Under the pieces are notes generated by a model, which was not told the DNA's origin, searched no databases, and saw only the letters and a list, made by a program, of their open reading frames with translations. 62,717 nucleotides of DNA from Curtobacterium sp. A7_M15 (GTDB lineage: Bacteria > Actinomycetota > Actinomycetes > Actinomycetales > Microbacteriaceae). The stretch covers positions 1-62,717 of the forward strand of contig NZ_JAUZED010000007.1 of assembly GCF_030705415.1 (NCBI RefSeq). Reading direction: 5' to 3'. Positions 24,725 to 31,202 of this stretch are shown in pieces. Made by a program: the position numbers and the translations under genes. Numbering within the stretch: position 1 is the first letter of the stretch; the number at the start of each line of letters is the position of its first letter.

Positions 24725-25975
24725 CTACCGCTCCCCGCGCTGGCCGCGCGCCGCCAGCAGTGCCACCACGGCGACGACCGCGGCAGTGAGCATCACGATC
24801 GCGAGCGGCGCTGCCGTGCCCTCCCCGCCGATGCTCACGAGCGGCGACACGAGCGCCGCGAGCCCGAACTGCAGGGCACCCAGCACCGCCGACGCGCTCC
24901 CGGCGGCCTGCGGCACCGCCCCGAGTGCGAGGGCCGTCGCGTTGCCGAGCACGAGGCCGAGTGACCCCACGGCGGTGAACAGCGGAACGGCGAGCCAGAA
25001 CACCGGCGCCGACGTGACGACGAGCAGCGCGAAGGTGACGGTCGAGGCCAGCACGAGGACGATCCCGAGCGCGAGCACCCCGGTGACCGAGCGGGTCGCG
25101 GTGAGCTTCGCCGAGAGGATGCTCACGCCCATCAGCGCGAGCGCGTTGCAGCCGAACGCGAGACCGTAGCCGACCGTGCCGAGCCCGAGCATGTCCTGGT
25201 ACAGGAACGGTGAGGCCGAGATGTAGGCCATCATCACGGCGAACGCGAAGCCGAACACCGCGGTGTACCCGACGAACGTCCGGGAGCGGAGCGCCCGAAG
25301 CGGTGAGCCCGTCGTGCCTGTCGCCCGTCGTTCGGCCCGTAGGGCGTCGCGGCGCGACCGCAGGTGCGTCTCGCGGACCACGGCGAGCACCGCCACGAGC
25401 ATGAGGACCGACAGCCCGAGCACGATCGTGAGGAGCCCGCGCCAGCCGATCGGCCCGGTGAGGAGGCCACCGAGCAGCGGCGCGACGACCGGGGCGACCC
25501 CGCCCACGATCATCATGAGCGAGAACGCCCGCGCCGCCGGCTTCCCCGTCGCGAGGTCGGAGATCACCGCGCGACCGATGACCATGCCGGCCGCACCGCC
25601 GAGGCCCTGCAACAGCCGCGCGACGACGAGCACGCCGACGTTCGGCGCGAGCACGGCAGCGGCGCTCGCGAGCACGCAGAGCGCCGCACCGGCGAGGAGC
25701 GGCGGGACCCGGCCGAACCGGTCGGACAGCGGCCCGAAGACGAGCTGTCCCGCGGTCACGCCGACGAGGAACGCGGTGAGGGTGAGCTGCACGGTCGTCG
25801 CGGACGCGTGCAGTTCGGTGGTCATCTGCGGGAAGGCCGGCAGGTAGAGGTCGGTCGCGAAGGGAGCGACGGCGCTCAGGAGGCCGAGCACGAGCAGCAG
25901 GGCGGTGGTGATGCCCTGCTGCCGGGTCGTGGGCGTCGCGGCGAGCGCGCGGGTGGAGCCGGTGTCCGTGGTCAT
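24725..25975 (-). CDS. Bcr/CflA family multidrug efflux MFS transporter
   Basis: 416 residues, 12 membrane segments. The MFS loop motif GPLSDRFGRVPPL, the helix-1 segment ATDLYLPAFP and the motif near ARLLQGLGGAAG place it in the Bcr/CflA drug-exporter branch. ATG at 25975 is preferred; an upstream ATG at 25996 would add seven residues encoded inside the MarR operator. It is divergent from the MarR gene and almost certainly repressed by it. Confidence 0.9.
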   Translation of the reverse strand: MTTDTGSTRALAATPTTRQQGITTALLLVLGLLSAVAPFATDLYLPAFPQMTTELHASATTVQLTLTAFLVGVTAGQLVFGPLSDRFGRVPPLLAGAALCVLASAAAVLAPNVGVLVVARLLQGLGGAAGMVIGRAVISDLATGKPAARAFSLMMIVGGVAPVVAPLLGGLLTGPIGWRGLLTIVLGLSVLMLVAVLAVVRETHLRSRRDALRAERRATGTTGSPLRALRSRTFVGYTAVFGFAFAVMMAYISASPFLYQDMLGLGTVGYGLAFGCNALALMGVSILSAKLTATRSVTGVLALGIVLVLASTVTFALLVVTSAPVFWLAVPLFTAVGSLGLVLGNATALALGAVPQAAGSASAVLGALQFGLAALVSPLVSIGGEGTAAPLAIVMLTAAVVAVVALLAARGQRGER

Positions 25976-25996
25976 GATTATGAAAGCATAACTCAT
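25974..25996. promoter_or_regulatory. MarR operator between MFS and MarR genes
   Basis: TTATG (25978-25982) and CATAA (25987-25991) form a perfect inverted repeat with a 4-base spacer, flanked by ATGA and TCAT. It overlaps the start of the exporter gene and a TATGCT hexamer on the minus strand, where binding would block expression. Confidence 0.65.
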
Positions 25997-26008
25997 GCTG
26001 GCCGTCGG

Positions 26009-26014
26009 TAGGGT
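26009..26014 (+). promoter_or_regulatory. -10 hexamer of MarR gene
   Basis: TAGGGT ends 6 bases before the ATG at 26021; leaderless transcript predicted. Confidence 0.5.
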
Positions 26015-26020
26015 GACGGC

Positions 26021-26467
26021 ATGGGATCCGTGCCGTCCGACGTCCTCCTCGCCGAGCTCGCCGACGTCGTCCTCCGCATCTCGCGCGAGATCGACCCGCA
26101 CGGCGCGAGGTCGCTCGACATCGTGCCGCTCACCGGCACCGAGGCCCTCGTGATGCGCTGGATCGACCGGAACCCCGGGTCGACGCCGAGTGCGGTGGCC
26201 GAGGCGACCGCGCTCAAGCGCAGCAACCTCAGCGTCGCGGTCGGCTCCCTCGTTGCGAAGGGGATGGTCGAGCGTCGGCCCGACCCGGACGACGCACGGA
26301 CCGTGCGACTGCACGCGACCGAGCTCGCCGCGGGCAGCATCGCACGGTTGCACGAGCACTGGGCCGGCATGCTCCGGCAGGCGCTCGGGGGCGACGACGG
26401 GGGAGTGGCGACGACGTTGGCGACGCTCGCGCGCATCGACGACCGCCTGCGTGACGCGACGCGGTGA
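26021..26467 (+). CDS. MarR family transcriptional regulator
   Basis: 148 residues with the winged helix at about 40-105 (TPSAVAEATALKRSNLSVAVGSLVAKG, then the wing ERRPDPDDARTVR). It lies opposite the Bcr/CflA exporter gene with an inverted repeat between them, the classic arrangement of a drug-responsive repressor and its exporter. Start ATG 26021 directly after a leaderless promoter. Confidence 0.92.
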   Translation: MGSVPSDVLLAELADVVLRISREIDPHGARSLDIVPLTGTEALVMRWIDRNPGSTPSAVAEATALKRSNLSVAVGSLVAKGMVERRPDPDDARTVRLHATELAAGSIARLHEHWAGMLRQALGGDDGGVATTLATLARIDDRLRDATR

Positions 26468-26482
26468 CCGTGGCGTGACCGC

Positions 26483-26589
26483 CTGTCGGACGGGAGGCGC
26501 GGGTCGGGCCCGCGCCGTCCCTCCAGGCACGGCCGTCACCCCGCTGGCGCGGTGCGCCGGTACCGGCTGGTGGGGCCCACCTCCCGTCC
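26483..26589. repeat. structured intergenic repeat, copy 2
   Basis: Reverse-complement partner of 21287-21393: 26515-26589 is identical over 75 bases, and the rest differs at a few positions. It lies between the convergent ends of the MarR and soxR genes. It again carries GCCGGTACCGGC, GGTGGGGCCCACC-type and GGGTCGG/CCCGCGCC arms, so a strong branched fold is possible on either strand. Confidence 0.85.
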
Positions 26590-26590
26590 C

Positions 26591-27079
26591 TCAGTCGGTT
26601 CGGTCCGGCACCTCGTCCGCGATCGGCAGCAACCGCCGGGCCCCGTGCCCCTCGGCACCGAGCTGATCACCCGGGTTCATCACGAGGCAGGCGTTCAACG
26701 ACACGCAGCCGCAGCCGATGCACTGCGTCATCTCCTCCTGCAGGCGCTCGAGTTCGAGCTGCCGGGCGCGGAGTCGGGCGCGCCACCGCTCGTTCAGGCG
26801 GTTCCAGTCCCGGAGTGACGGCATCCGGTCGGACGGCAGGGTCTCGAACTGCTCCGCGACCTCGGCGAGTGGGATCCCGAGCCGCTTGGCGACCTGGATG
26901 ATTGCGATGCGCCGCTCGACGTGTCGCGGGTAGAGCCGCGTGCCACCGGCGGTGCGCTCGGGGTGGATGAGGCCCTTGCGTTCGTAGAAGTGCAGGGCCG
27001 ACGCGGCGACCCCGGTCCGGGCGACCACCTCGCCGATGGTGAGCAGGTCGGTCGGGCTCGGGCGCGGGATCTCCACCAT
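26591..27079 (-). CDS. soxR: redox-sensitive transcriptional activator SoxR
   Basis: 162 residues of the MerR family. An N-terminal helix-turn-helix (about 12-80, with LTIGEVVARTGVAASALHFYERKG) is followed by a dimerising coil and the 2Fe-2S ligands Cys120, Cys123, Cys125 and Cys131 in the SoxR pattern CX2CXCX5C. Oxidation of the cluster by redox-cycling compounds activates target genes. ATG at 27079 has TAGGAT 7 bases upstream, so it is probably leaderless. No canonical SoxR box was found in the adjacent divergent promoter. Confidence 0.95.
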   Translation of the reverse strand: MVEIPRPSPTDLLTIGEVVARTGVAASALHFYERKGLIHPERTAGGTRLYPRHVERRIAIIQVAKRLGIPLAEVAEQFETLPSDRMPSLRDWNRLNERWRARLRARQLELERLQEEMTQCIGCGCVSLNACLVMNPGDQLGAEGHGARRLLPIADEVPDRTD

Positions 27080-27086
27080 GGTCGAG

Positions 27087-27092
27087 ATCCTA
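27087..27092 (-). promoter_or_regulatory. -10 hexamer of soxR
   Basis: TAGGAT on the minus strand ends 7 bases before the ATG at 27079. Confidence 0.5.
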
Positions 27093-27114
27093 CGATCGAA
27101 CCGATCGTCGGCAG

Positions 27115-27155
27115 TTGGAATAACAGTTGACATGCAAACTGATGTCCAATATGTT
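27115..27155 (+). promoter_or_regulatory. near-consensus promoter with overlapping inverted repeat
   Basis: TTGACA (27127-27132), 17-base spacer and TATGTT (27150-27155) form the best sigma-A-type promoter seen in this window. An inverted repeat covers it: TTGGA (27115-27119) with TCCAA (27145-27149) outside and CAGTT (27124-27128) with AACTG (27137-27141) inside. It drives the small gene at 27203. Confidence 0.7.
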
Positions 27156-27202
27156 GTGTACCACATGCCGCAACGAGCGGCTCTCGACCCGGAGGTCCGA
27201 CC

Positions 27203-27400
27203 ATGACCACGATCCTGCAGCCCCGCACCGCCCGCACCACGACGACTCGTCCGGCCCGCCGGACCGTCTCCACCCGCCCGTCACTCGCCCTCGACGGCGT
27301 GCTCGGTCGGCTCGAGCGCACGGCCGCCCGGCTCCCGCACGCACTGGCGCTGCCGGTGATGGTCGCGCACGCGGCGCTCAGTGCGATCGCGTACCGCTGA
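27203..27400 (+). CDS. small uncharacterised protein (65 aa)
   Basis: 65 residues with no family I recognise. The first 30 residues are very rich in Thr, Arg and Pro (MTTILQPRTARTTTTRPARR); the C-terminal half is a possible amphipathic or membrane-binding helix (about 40-63, with LPHALALPVMVAHAALSAIAYR). It is real by its signals: a near-consensus promoter, a leader of about 40 bases and GGAGG 7 bases before the ATG. It is divergent from soxR, and its stop is 27 bases before the convergent aldo/keto reductase-like gene. Redox- or stress-induced expression is only inferred from position. Confidence 0.65.
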   Translation: MTTILQPRTARTTTTRPARRTVSTRPSLALDGVLGRLERTAARLPHALALPVMVAHAALSAIAYR

Positions 27401-27427
27401 CACCCTCGTCGTGCCGACGTCCTCGGG

Positions 27428-28456
27428 TCAGTGCGTGAGGACGCGACCGCGCAGTCGCTCCCGGCTGAGCCCCGGCAGCGCCACTCCGGTGTCGCCCTCC
27501 AGCACGTGCGTCCCCGGCGGCACGAGGCGGTCGATGACGTCGAGCACCTCGTCGTCGAGCACCACCTCGGCCGCCTGCGCGTAGGCGTCGACGTGCGAGA
27601 CCGTCCGCGGGCCGATCACCACGCTCGACACGTCCGGATGGGTCAGCGCGAAGCCCACCGCGAGCTCGAGCAGCGTCAGTCCCGACTCGTCCGCGAGGTG
27701 CCCCAGGCGGTCGGCGACGTCGAGCTTCCGGCGGTTCGCCGGGGCGCCGATGTCGTACGCGTGCGGCTGCTCCACCGCCCGCGGCGACCGGGGCTGCACG
27801 GTGCCGTTCCGGTACGCACCCGCGAGCCATCCACCCGCGAGGGGTGCGGCCGCGAGCACCCCGAGCCCGAACCGTCGGGCGACCGGGAAGGTCGTCCGCT
27901 CCGCCGTGCGGGTGAGGATCGAGTACGGCGCGTGCGTCGCGCTGGCACTCTTCCCGCCCGAGCGGAGCCACTGCGCCTCGACGAGCTCCTCGGCCGGGAA
28001 GCCCGGGATCCCGAAGGCGCGGATCTTGCCCTGCGTGACCAGGTCGGCGAGCGCGTCGAGGGTCTCGTCGAGCGAAGTGGCCGGGTCCGGGTGCGCCGGC
28101 TGGTAGAGGTCGATGACGTCGGTACCGAGCCGTTCGAGACTCCGTTCGACCGCGCGGAACATCCACCGTCGGCCGTTGCCGTGGTGTGACGGGTCCCGAT
28201 CCACCGGATCCCCGAACCGCACCCCGAGGAACACGTCGTCGCGGCGGTCGCCGAGTGCGGCGCCGACGACGGTCTCGGCGAGCCCGGCCCCGTCCGCGTC
28301 GGACACGTCCACCGCGGTGATGCCGCGCCCGAGGGCCTCGTGGACGAGCCGGACGGCGTCGTCCACGTCCCGCTCGGCGATCGTCGACACGGCTCGGCTC
28401 CCCAGGGTCAGCGCGCTGACGGGAGCCCCCGTCCGCCCCATGCGTCGCTGTTCCAT
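27428..28456 (-). CDS. aldo/keto reductase family protein with degenerate catalytic tetrad
   Basis: 342 residues with the overall AKR barrel, including the C-terminal cofactor-loop segment SVVIGPRT near residue 265. The tetrad is not kept: Asp50 is present, but the Tyr position is Asp55 (DVSDADG where DTADxYG is usual), the Lys position is Arg80 (GVRFG for ATKFG) and the His position is Ala121 (YQPAHPDP, with a His one residue later). It may have lost reductase activity and act as a cofactor-binding or regulatory protein. ATG at 28456 follows TATCGT by 7 bases. Confidence 0.85.
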   Translation of the reverse strand: MEQRRMGRTGAPVSALTLGSRAVSTIAERDVDDAVRLVHEALGRGITAVDVSDADGAGLAETVVGAALGDRRDDVFLGVRFGDPVDRDPSHHGNGRRWMFRAVERSLERLGTDVIDLYQPAHPDPATSLDETLDALADLVTQGKIRAFGIPGFPAEELVEAQWLRSGGKSASATHAPYSILTRTAERTTFPVARRFGLGVLAAAPLAGGWLAGAYRNGTVQPRSPRAVEQPHAYDIGAPANRRKLDVADRLGHLADESGLTLLELAVGFALTHPDVSSVVIGPRTVSHVDAYAQAAEVVLDDEVLDVIDRLVPPGTHVLEGDTGVALPGLSRERLRGRVLTH

Positions 28457-28463
28457 GGCGGCC

Positions 28464-28469
28464 ACGATA
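28464..28469 (-). promoter_or_regulatory. -10 hexamer of AKR-like gene
   Basis: TATCGT on the minus strand ends 7 bases before the ATG at 28456; leaderless transcript predicted. Confidence 0.5.
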
Positions 28470-28513
28470 GGAGGACGTCCACGCCCACGGGCCCGGGTGA
28501 CGAACCGTTACCG

Positions 28514-28642
28514 CTGGTACCCTGGGGCCGCTCCACCAACACGCAGTGTGTATCTACCGGCCGTCGGCACCCCGACGGACAACGGCGGCACCCGATGGGT
28601 CCGCCCAGGAGATCCCCGGCCGGGCCGAGAAGGCACACCTCC
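28514..28642 (+). promoter_or_regulatory. extended -10 promoter and structured leader of MFS gene
   Basis: TGGTACCCT (28514-28522) is an extended -10 (TGnTAnnnT). Transcription from there would give a leader of about 110 bases before the ATG at 28643, the longest in the window apart from the Rpf gene. It contains the hairpin CCGTCGG/CCGACGG with a 4-base loop near 28560-28577 and a GGCCGGGCC-type segment close to the start. No known riboswitch class was recognised. Confidence 0.4.
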
Positions 28643-29887
28643 ATGCTCCACACCAGCTCCACAGCGCCCGCGCCCGCGACCACCGACGACCGCTCGCTCG
28701 TCGCCCACGCGGGGCGCTGGTACTTCCCCGTAGCGTTCGTCGCCCGGCTCCCCTTCGCGATGATGGTCGTCGGCGTGCTGACGCTCGTCGTCTCCGCCCG
28801 CGACTCCGTGGCGCTCGGCGGCGTCAACTCCGCGTCGGTCGGCATCGGCGCCGCGGTCTTCGGCCCACTGGTCGGTGCCGCCGCGGACCGGTTCGGCCAG
28901 CGGAACGTGCTCGTGCCCGTCGGCCTGGCGAACGCCGTGCTGCTCGGGGTCTTCCCGCTCGTGGTGGACGGCACCGCGCCGGACGTCGCCGTGCTCGCGC
29001 TCGCGTTCTGCATCGGGGCCTCGGCGCCGCAGGTCGCCCCGATGTCGCGGACCCGGCTCGTCGCGATCATCGGGCAGCGGGTGGCCCCCGCGCGTCGCGG
29101 CACGGTCCTCAGCGGCACGATGGCCTACGAGTCCGCGGCCGACGAGACCGTGTTCATCATCGGACCGTTCCTCGTGGGGATCCTCGCGAGCGCGATCGCG
29201 CCGTGGGTCGCCGTCGCCGGTGCCTCCGCACTCACCTTCGTCTTCGTCACGGCGTTCGCGCTGCACCCGACCGGCAAGCTCGTCGTCGGCCGTCACGAAG
29301 TGCTCGAGCAGGCTCCGGCCCGTCAGCTCCTGCGGCCGCGGCTCGTGGTGGTGGTCCTCGGCATCCTCGGCGTCGGTCTGTTCTTCGGCTCGACCCTCAC
29401 CTCGCTGACCGCGTTCATGGAGACCCACGGCGAGCCCTCGCAGGCGGGACTGCTCTACGGCCTGATGGGGATCGGCTCCGCGGGGCTCGCCCTCGGGTCG
29501 GCAGCGTTCCCACGCTGGTTCGCCCTCGGGTGGCGGTGGCTCGTGTTCGGCGCCGTGCTGCTCGGCGGGGCGGTGTGGTTCTCGCAGGCCGGTTCGGTCG
29601 TCGCCGTGGGGGTCGTGCTCGCGGTGATGGGGATCGGGATCGGTCCGACCCTGGTCGCGCAGTACAGCCTCGGGTCGGAGCGCTCACCCGTCGGGCGCTC
29701 GGCGACGACCATGACGATCCTCGGTTCCGCGGTCATCGTCGGGCAGTCCGTCGCATCGGCGATCACGGGCGACGTCGCCCAGCAGCACGGGGTCGACGCC
29801 GCGATGCTGCTGCCGGCCGTGTCGGCGGCGGTCGTCGTCCTCGCGGCGGTGGCGAACCTCGTGCTGTCGCGTCGCGCACACGCGTGA
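28643..29887 (+). CDS. MFS transporter
   Basis: 414 residues, 12 hydrophobic segments, with the loop GAAADRFGQRNVL between helices 2 and 3. It belongs to the large family of actinobacterial drug or metabolite exporters; I cannot assign a substrate. Start at ATG 28643 follows a long leader with no strong Shine-Dalgarno sequence. It diverges from the AKR-like gene and is convergent with the mnh operon. Confidence 0.85.
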   Translation: MLHTSSTAPAPATTDDRSLVAHAGRWYFPVAFVARLPFAMMVVGVLTLVVSARDSVALGGVNSASVGIGAAVFGPLVGAAADRFGQRNVLVPVGLANAVLLGVFPLVVDGTAPDVAVLALAFCIGASAPQVAPMSRTRLVAIIGQRVAPARRGTVLSGTMAYESAADETVFIIGPFLVGILASAIAPWVAVAGASALTFVFVTAFALHPTGKLVVGRHEVLEQAPARQLLRPRLVVVVLGILGVGLFFGSTLTSLTAFMETHGEPSQAGLLYGLMGIGSAGLALGSAAFPRWFALGWRWLVFGAVLLGGAVWFSQAGSVVAVGVVLAVMGIGIGPTLVAQYSLGSERSPVGRSATTMTILGSAVIVGQSVASAITGDVAQQHGVDAAMLLPAVSAAVVVLAAVANLVLSRRAHA

Positions 29888-29897
29888 CCGGCTGACG

Positions 29898-29923
29898 GCC
29901 CGGAGGTGCGGTGTCGTCCGGGC
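29898..29923. terminator. weak hairpin between MFS and mnhG genes
   Basis: GCCCGG (29898-29903) and CCGGGC (29918-29923) form a 6-bp stem with a 14-base loop between the convergent stops. Confidence 0.4.
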
Positions 29924-29929
29924 GCGCAG

Positions 29930-30283
29930 TCACTCGGTGTCGTCGACCAGCAGGTCCTCGTGGCGGTAGTCGTCCGCCCGCAACCCCGCGCGGGCGATCA
30001 TGTGCGTGGACACCGGCACGAGGAACAGCTGGAACACCATGATCGGCAGGACGAGCCACAGCGCCGTCCACGTCCACACGGCGACGACGATCGCGGCCAG
30101 GGCGAACGCCAACCCGAGCACCTGCGGCTTCGCCATCGCGTGCAGCCGGACGAGCGGATCGGGGAACCGCACGATCCCGACCCCGGCGCCGAGCGACAGC
30201 ACCGCCCCGACGAGCAGCAGCCCGACGGCGATCCACGCGCGCACCCCGGCGCCGTCGATGAACCCCTGGATGATGTCGATCAC
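29930..30283 (-). CDS. mnhG: Na+/H+ antiporter subunit G
   Basis: 117 residues, three membrane segments and the MnhG motif GIVRFPDPLVRLHAMAKPQ near residue 35. GTG at 30283 overlaps the mnhF stop by GTGA. Last gene of the mnh (mrp) operon, whose products assemble into one membrane complex exchanging cytoplasmic Na+ for protons. Confidence 0.93.
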   Translation of the reverse strand: MIDIIQGFIDGAGVRAWIAVGLLLVGAVLSLGAGVGIVRFPDPLVRLHAMAKPQVLGLAFALAAIVVAVWTWTALWLVLPIMVFQLFLVPVSTHMIARAGLRADDYRHEDLLVDDTE

Positions 30284-30624
30284 TGGGGACGCTCCTGCTC
30301 GTCGGCGTGCTCGGGCGTGGTCACGGTCAGCCCCTCGTCGGACGGATCGGAGGACGGCGTGACCGCACGGGCCACCGCGATCGTGGCGAACACGCTCGTC
30401 GCCGCGATCACCACGAGGACCGGCACGGCGGTCAGGTCGCGCCGGACCACCATCGCGGCGCCGATCACCACGAGGGCGGTCGTCAGCACCATGTCCGAGC
30501 CGATCATCCGGTCGAGGATCGTCGGGCCGCGCACGATGCGGAGGACGGCGAGCACGAGGGTGGCCCCGAGCAGCGCGAGCACGAGGCCGATCGCGATCCC
30601 CATGACGACGACTGCGGCGCTCAT
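30280..30624 (-). CDS. mnhF: Na+/H+ antiporter subunit F
   Basis: 114 residues. Three hydrophobic helices with the family segment GPTILDRMIGSDM near residue 33, then an acidic C-terminal tail of about 25 residues that is longer than in Bacillus MrpF. Overlaps mnhE by ATGA and mnhG by GTGA. Confidence 0.93.
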   Translation of the reverse strand: MSAAVVVMGIAIGLVLALLGATLVLAVLRIVRGPTILDRMIGSDMVLTTALVVIGAAMVVRRDLTAVPVLVVIAATSVFATIAVARAVTPSSDPSDEGLTVTTPEHADEQERPQ

Positions 30625-31202
30625 CGCGTGACCTCCGGCAGGGGTTCGGACAGTTCGGAGAGGTCCTGCTTCGACCCGAGCGCCCGGATGACGAGCGTCT
30701 CGATGCCGAGGGCCTCACGGCGGGCCGACTCGACCTGCTCGACCCGCTCGGTGTCCAGGACGTGCAGGAGCAGCCGGCGGCGTCGCAGGTCGACGTCGGC
30801 GACGTACGACCCCGGCACGAGGGAGATCGCGAGCGTCGCCAGGGTGAACGTCATCTCGGACGTGGTGTGGAGCTGGACGAGCGTGATCGAACTCCGCCGG
30901 ACCCCGCGTGGGCGGAGTGCGACCCACGCCACCCGGAACGAAGCGAGCACCACCAGCCCGGACCACACCAGCAGGAACCACGCGGCGTGCGGGATCGAGA
31001 ACCGGGCGGAGAGCGGCACCGGCGGCAGCGGGAGCGCCTGCGTCACGAGCAGCGCGACGACGATGCCGCACAGCAGGGTCAGTGGCGTCCACGAGCCCCA
31101 GAGCAGCGCCCACAGCACGGTCAGCCCGGCGACGAGGGGCACGTCGTAGCGCCACGCGACGGCGATGCGCCGTGCGTTCGTGATGCGGCGGGTGTCGCTC
31201 AC
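30621..31202 (-). CDS. mnhE: Na+/H+ antiporter subunit E
   Basis: 193 residues with MnhE-type membrane helices in the first half and the soluble C-terminal part carrying TLATLAISLVPGSYVADVD and the LLLHVLDT strand. Overlaps mnhD by four bases (31199-31202) and mnhF by four, so the whole operon is translationally chained. Confidence 0.92.
   Translation of the reverse strand: MSDTRRITNARRIAVAWRYDVPLVAGLTVLWALLWGSWTPLTLLCGIVVALLVTQALPLPPVPLSARFSIPHAAWFLLVWSGLVVLASFRVAWVALRPRGVRRSSITLVQLHTTSEMTFTLATLAISLVPGSYVADVDLRRRRLLLHVLDTERVEQVESARREALGIETLVIRALGSKQDLSELSEPLPEVTR

Noticed and set aside
27115-27149. SoxR box between soxR and the small gene
   Set aside because: The inverted repeat TTGGA...CAGTT/AACTG...TCCAA does not match the CCTCAAG-type SoxR consensus.
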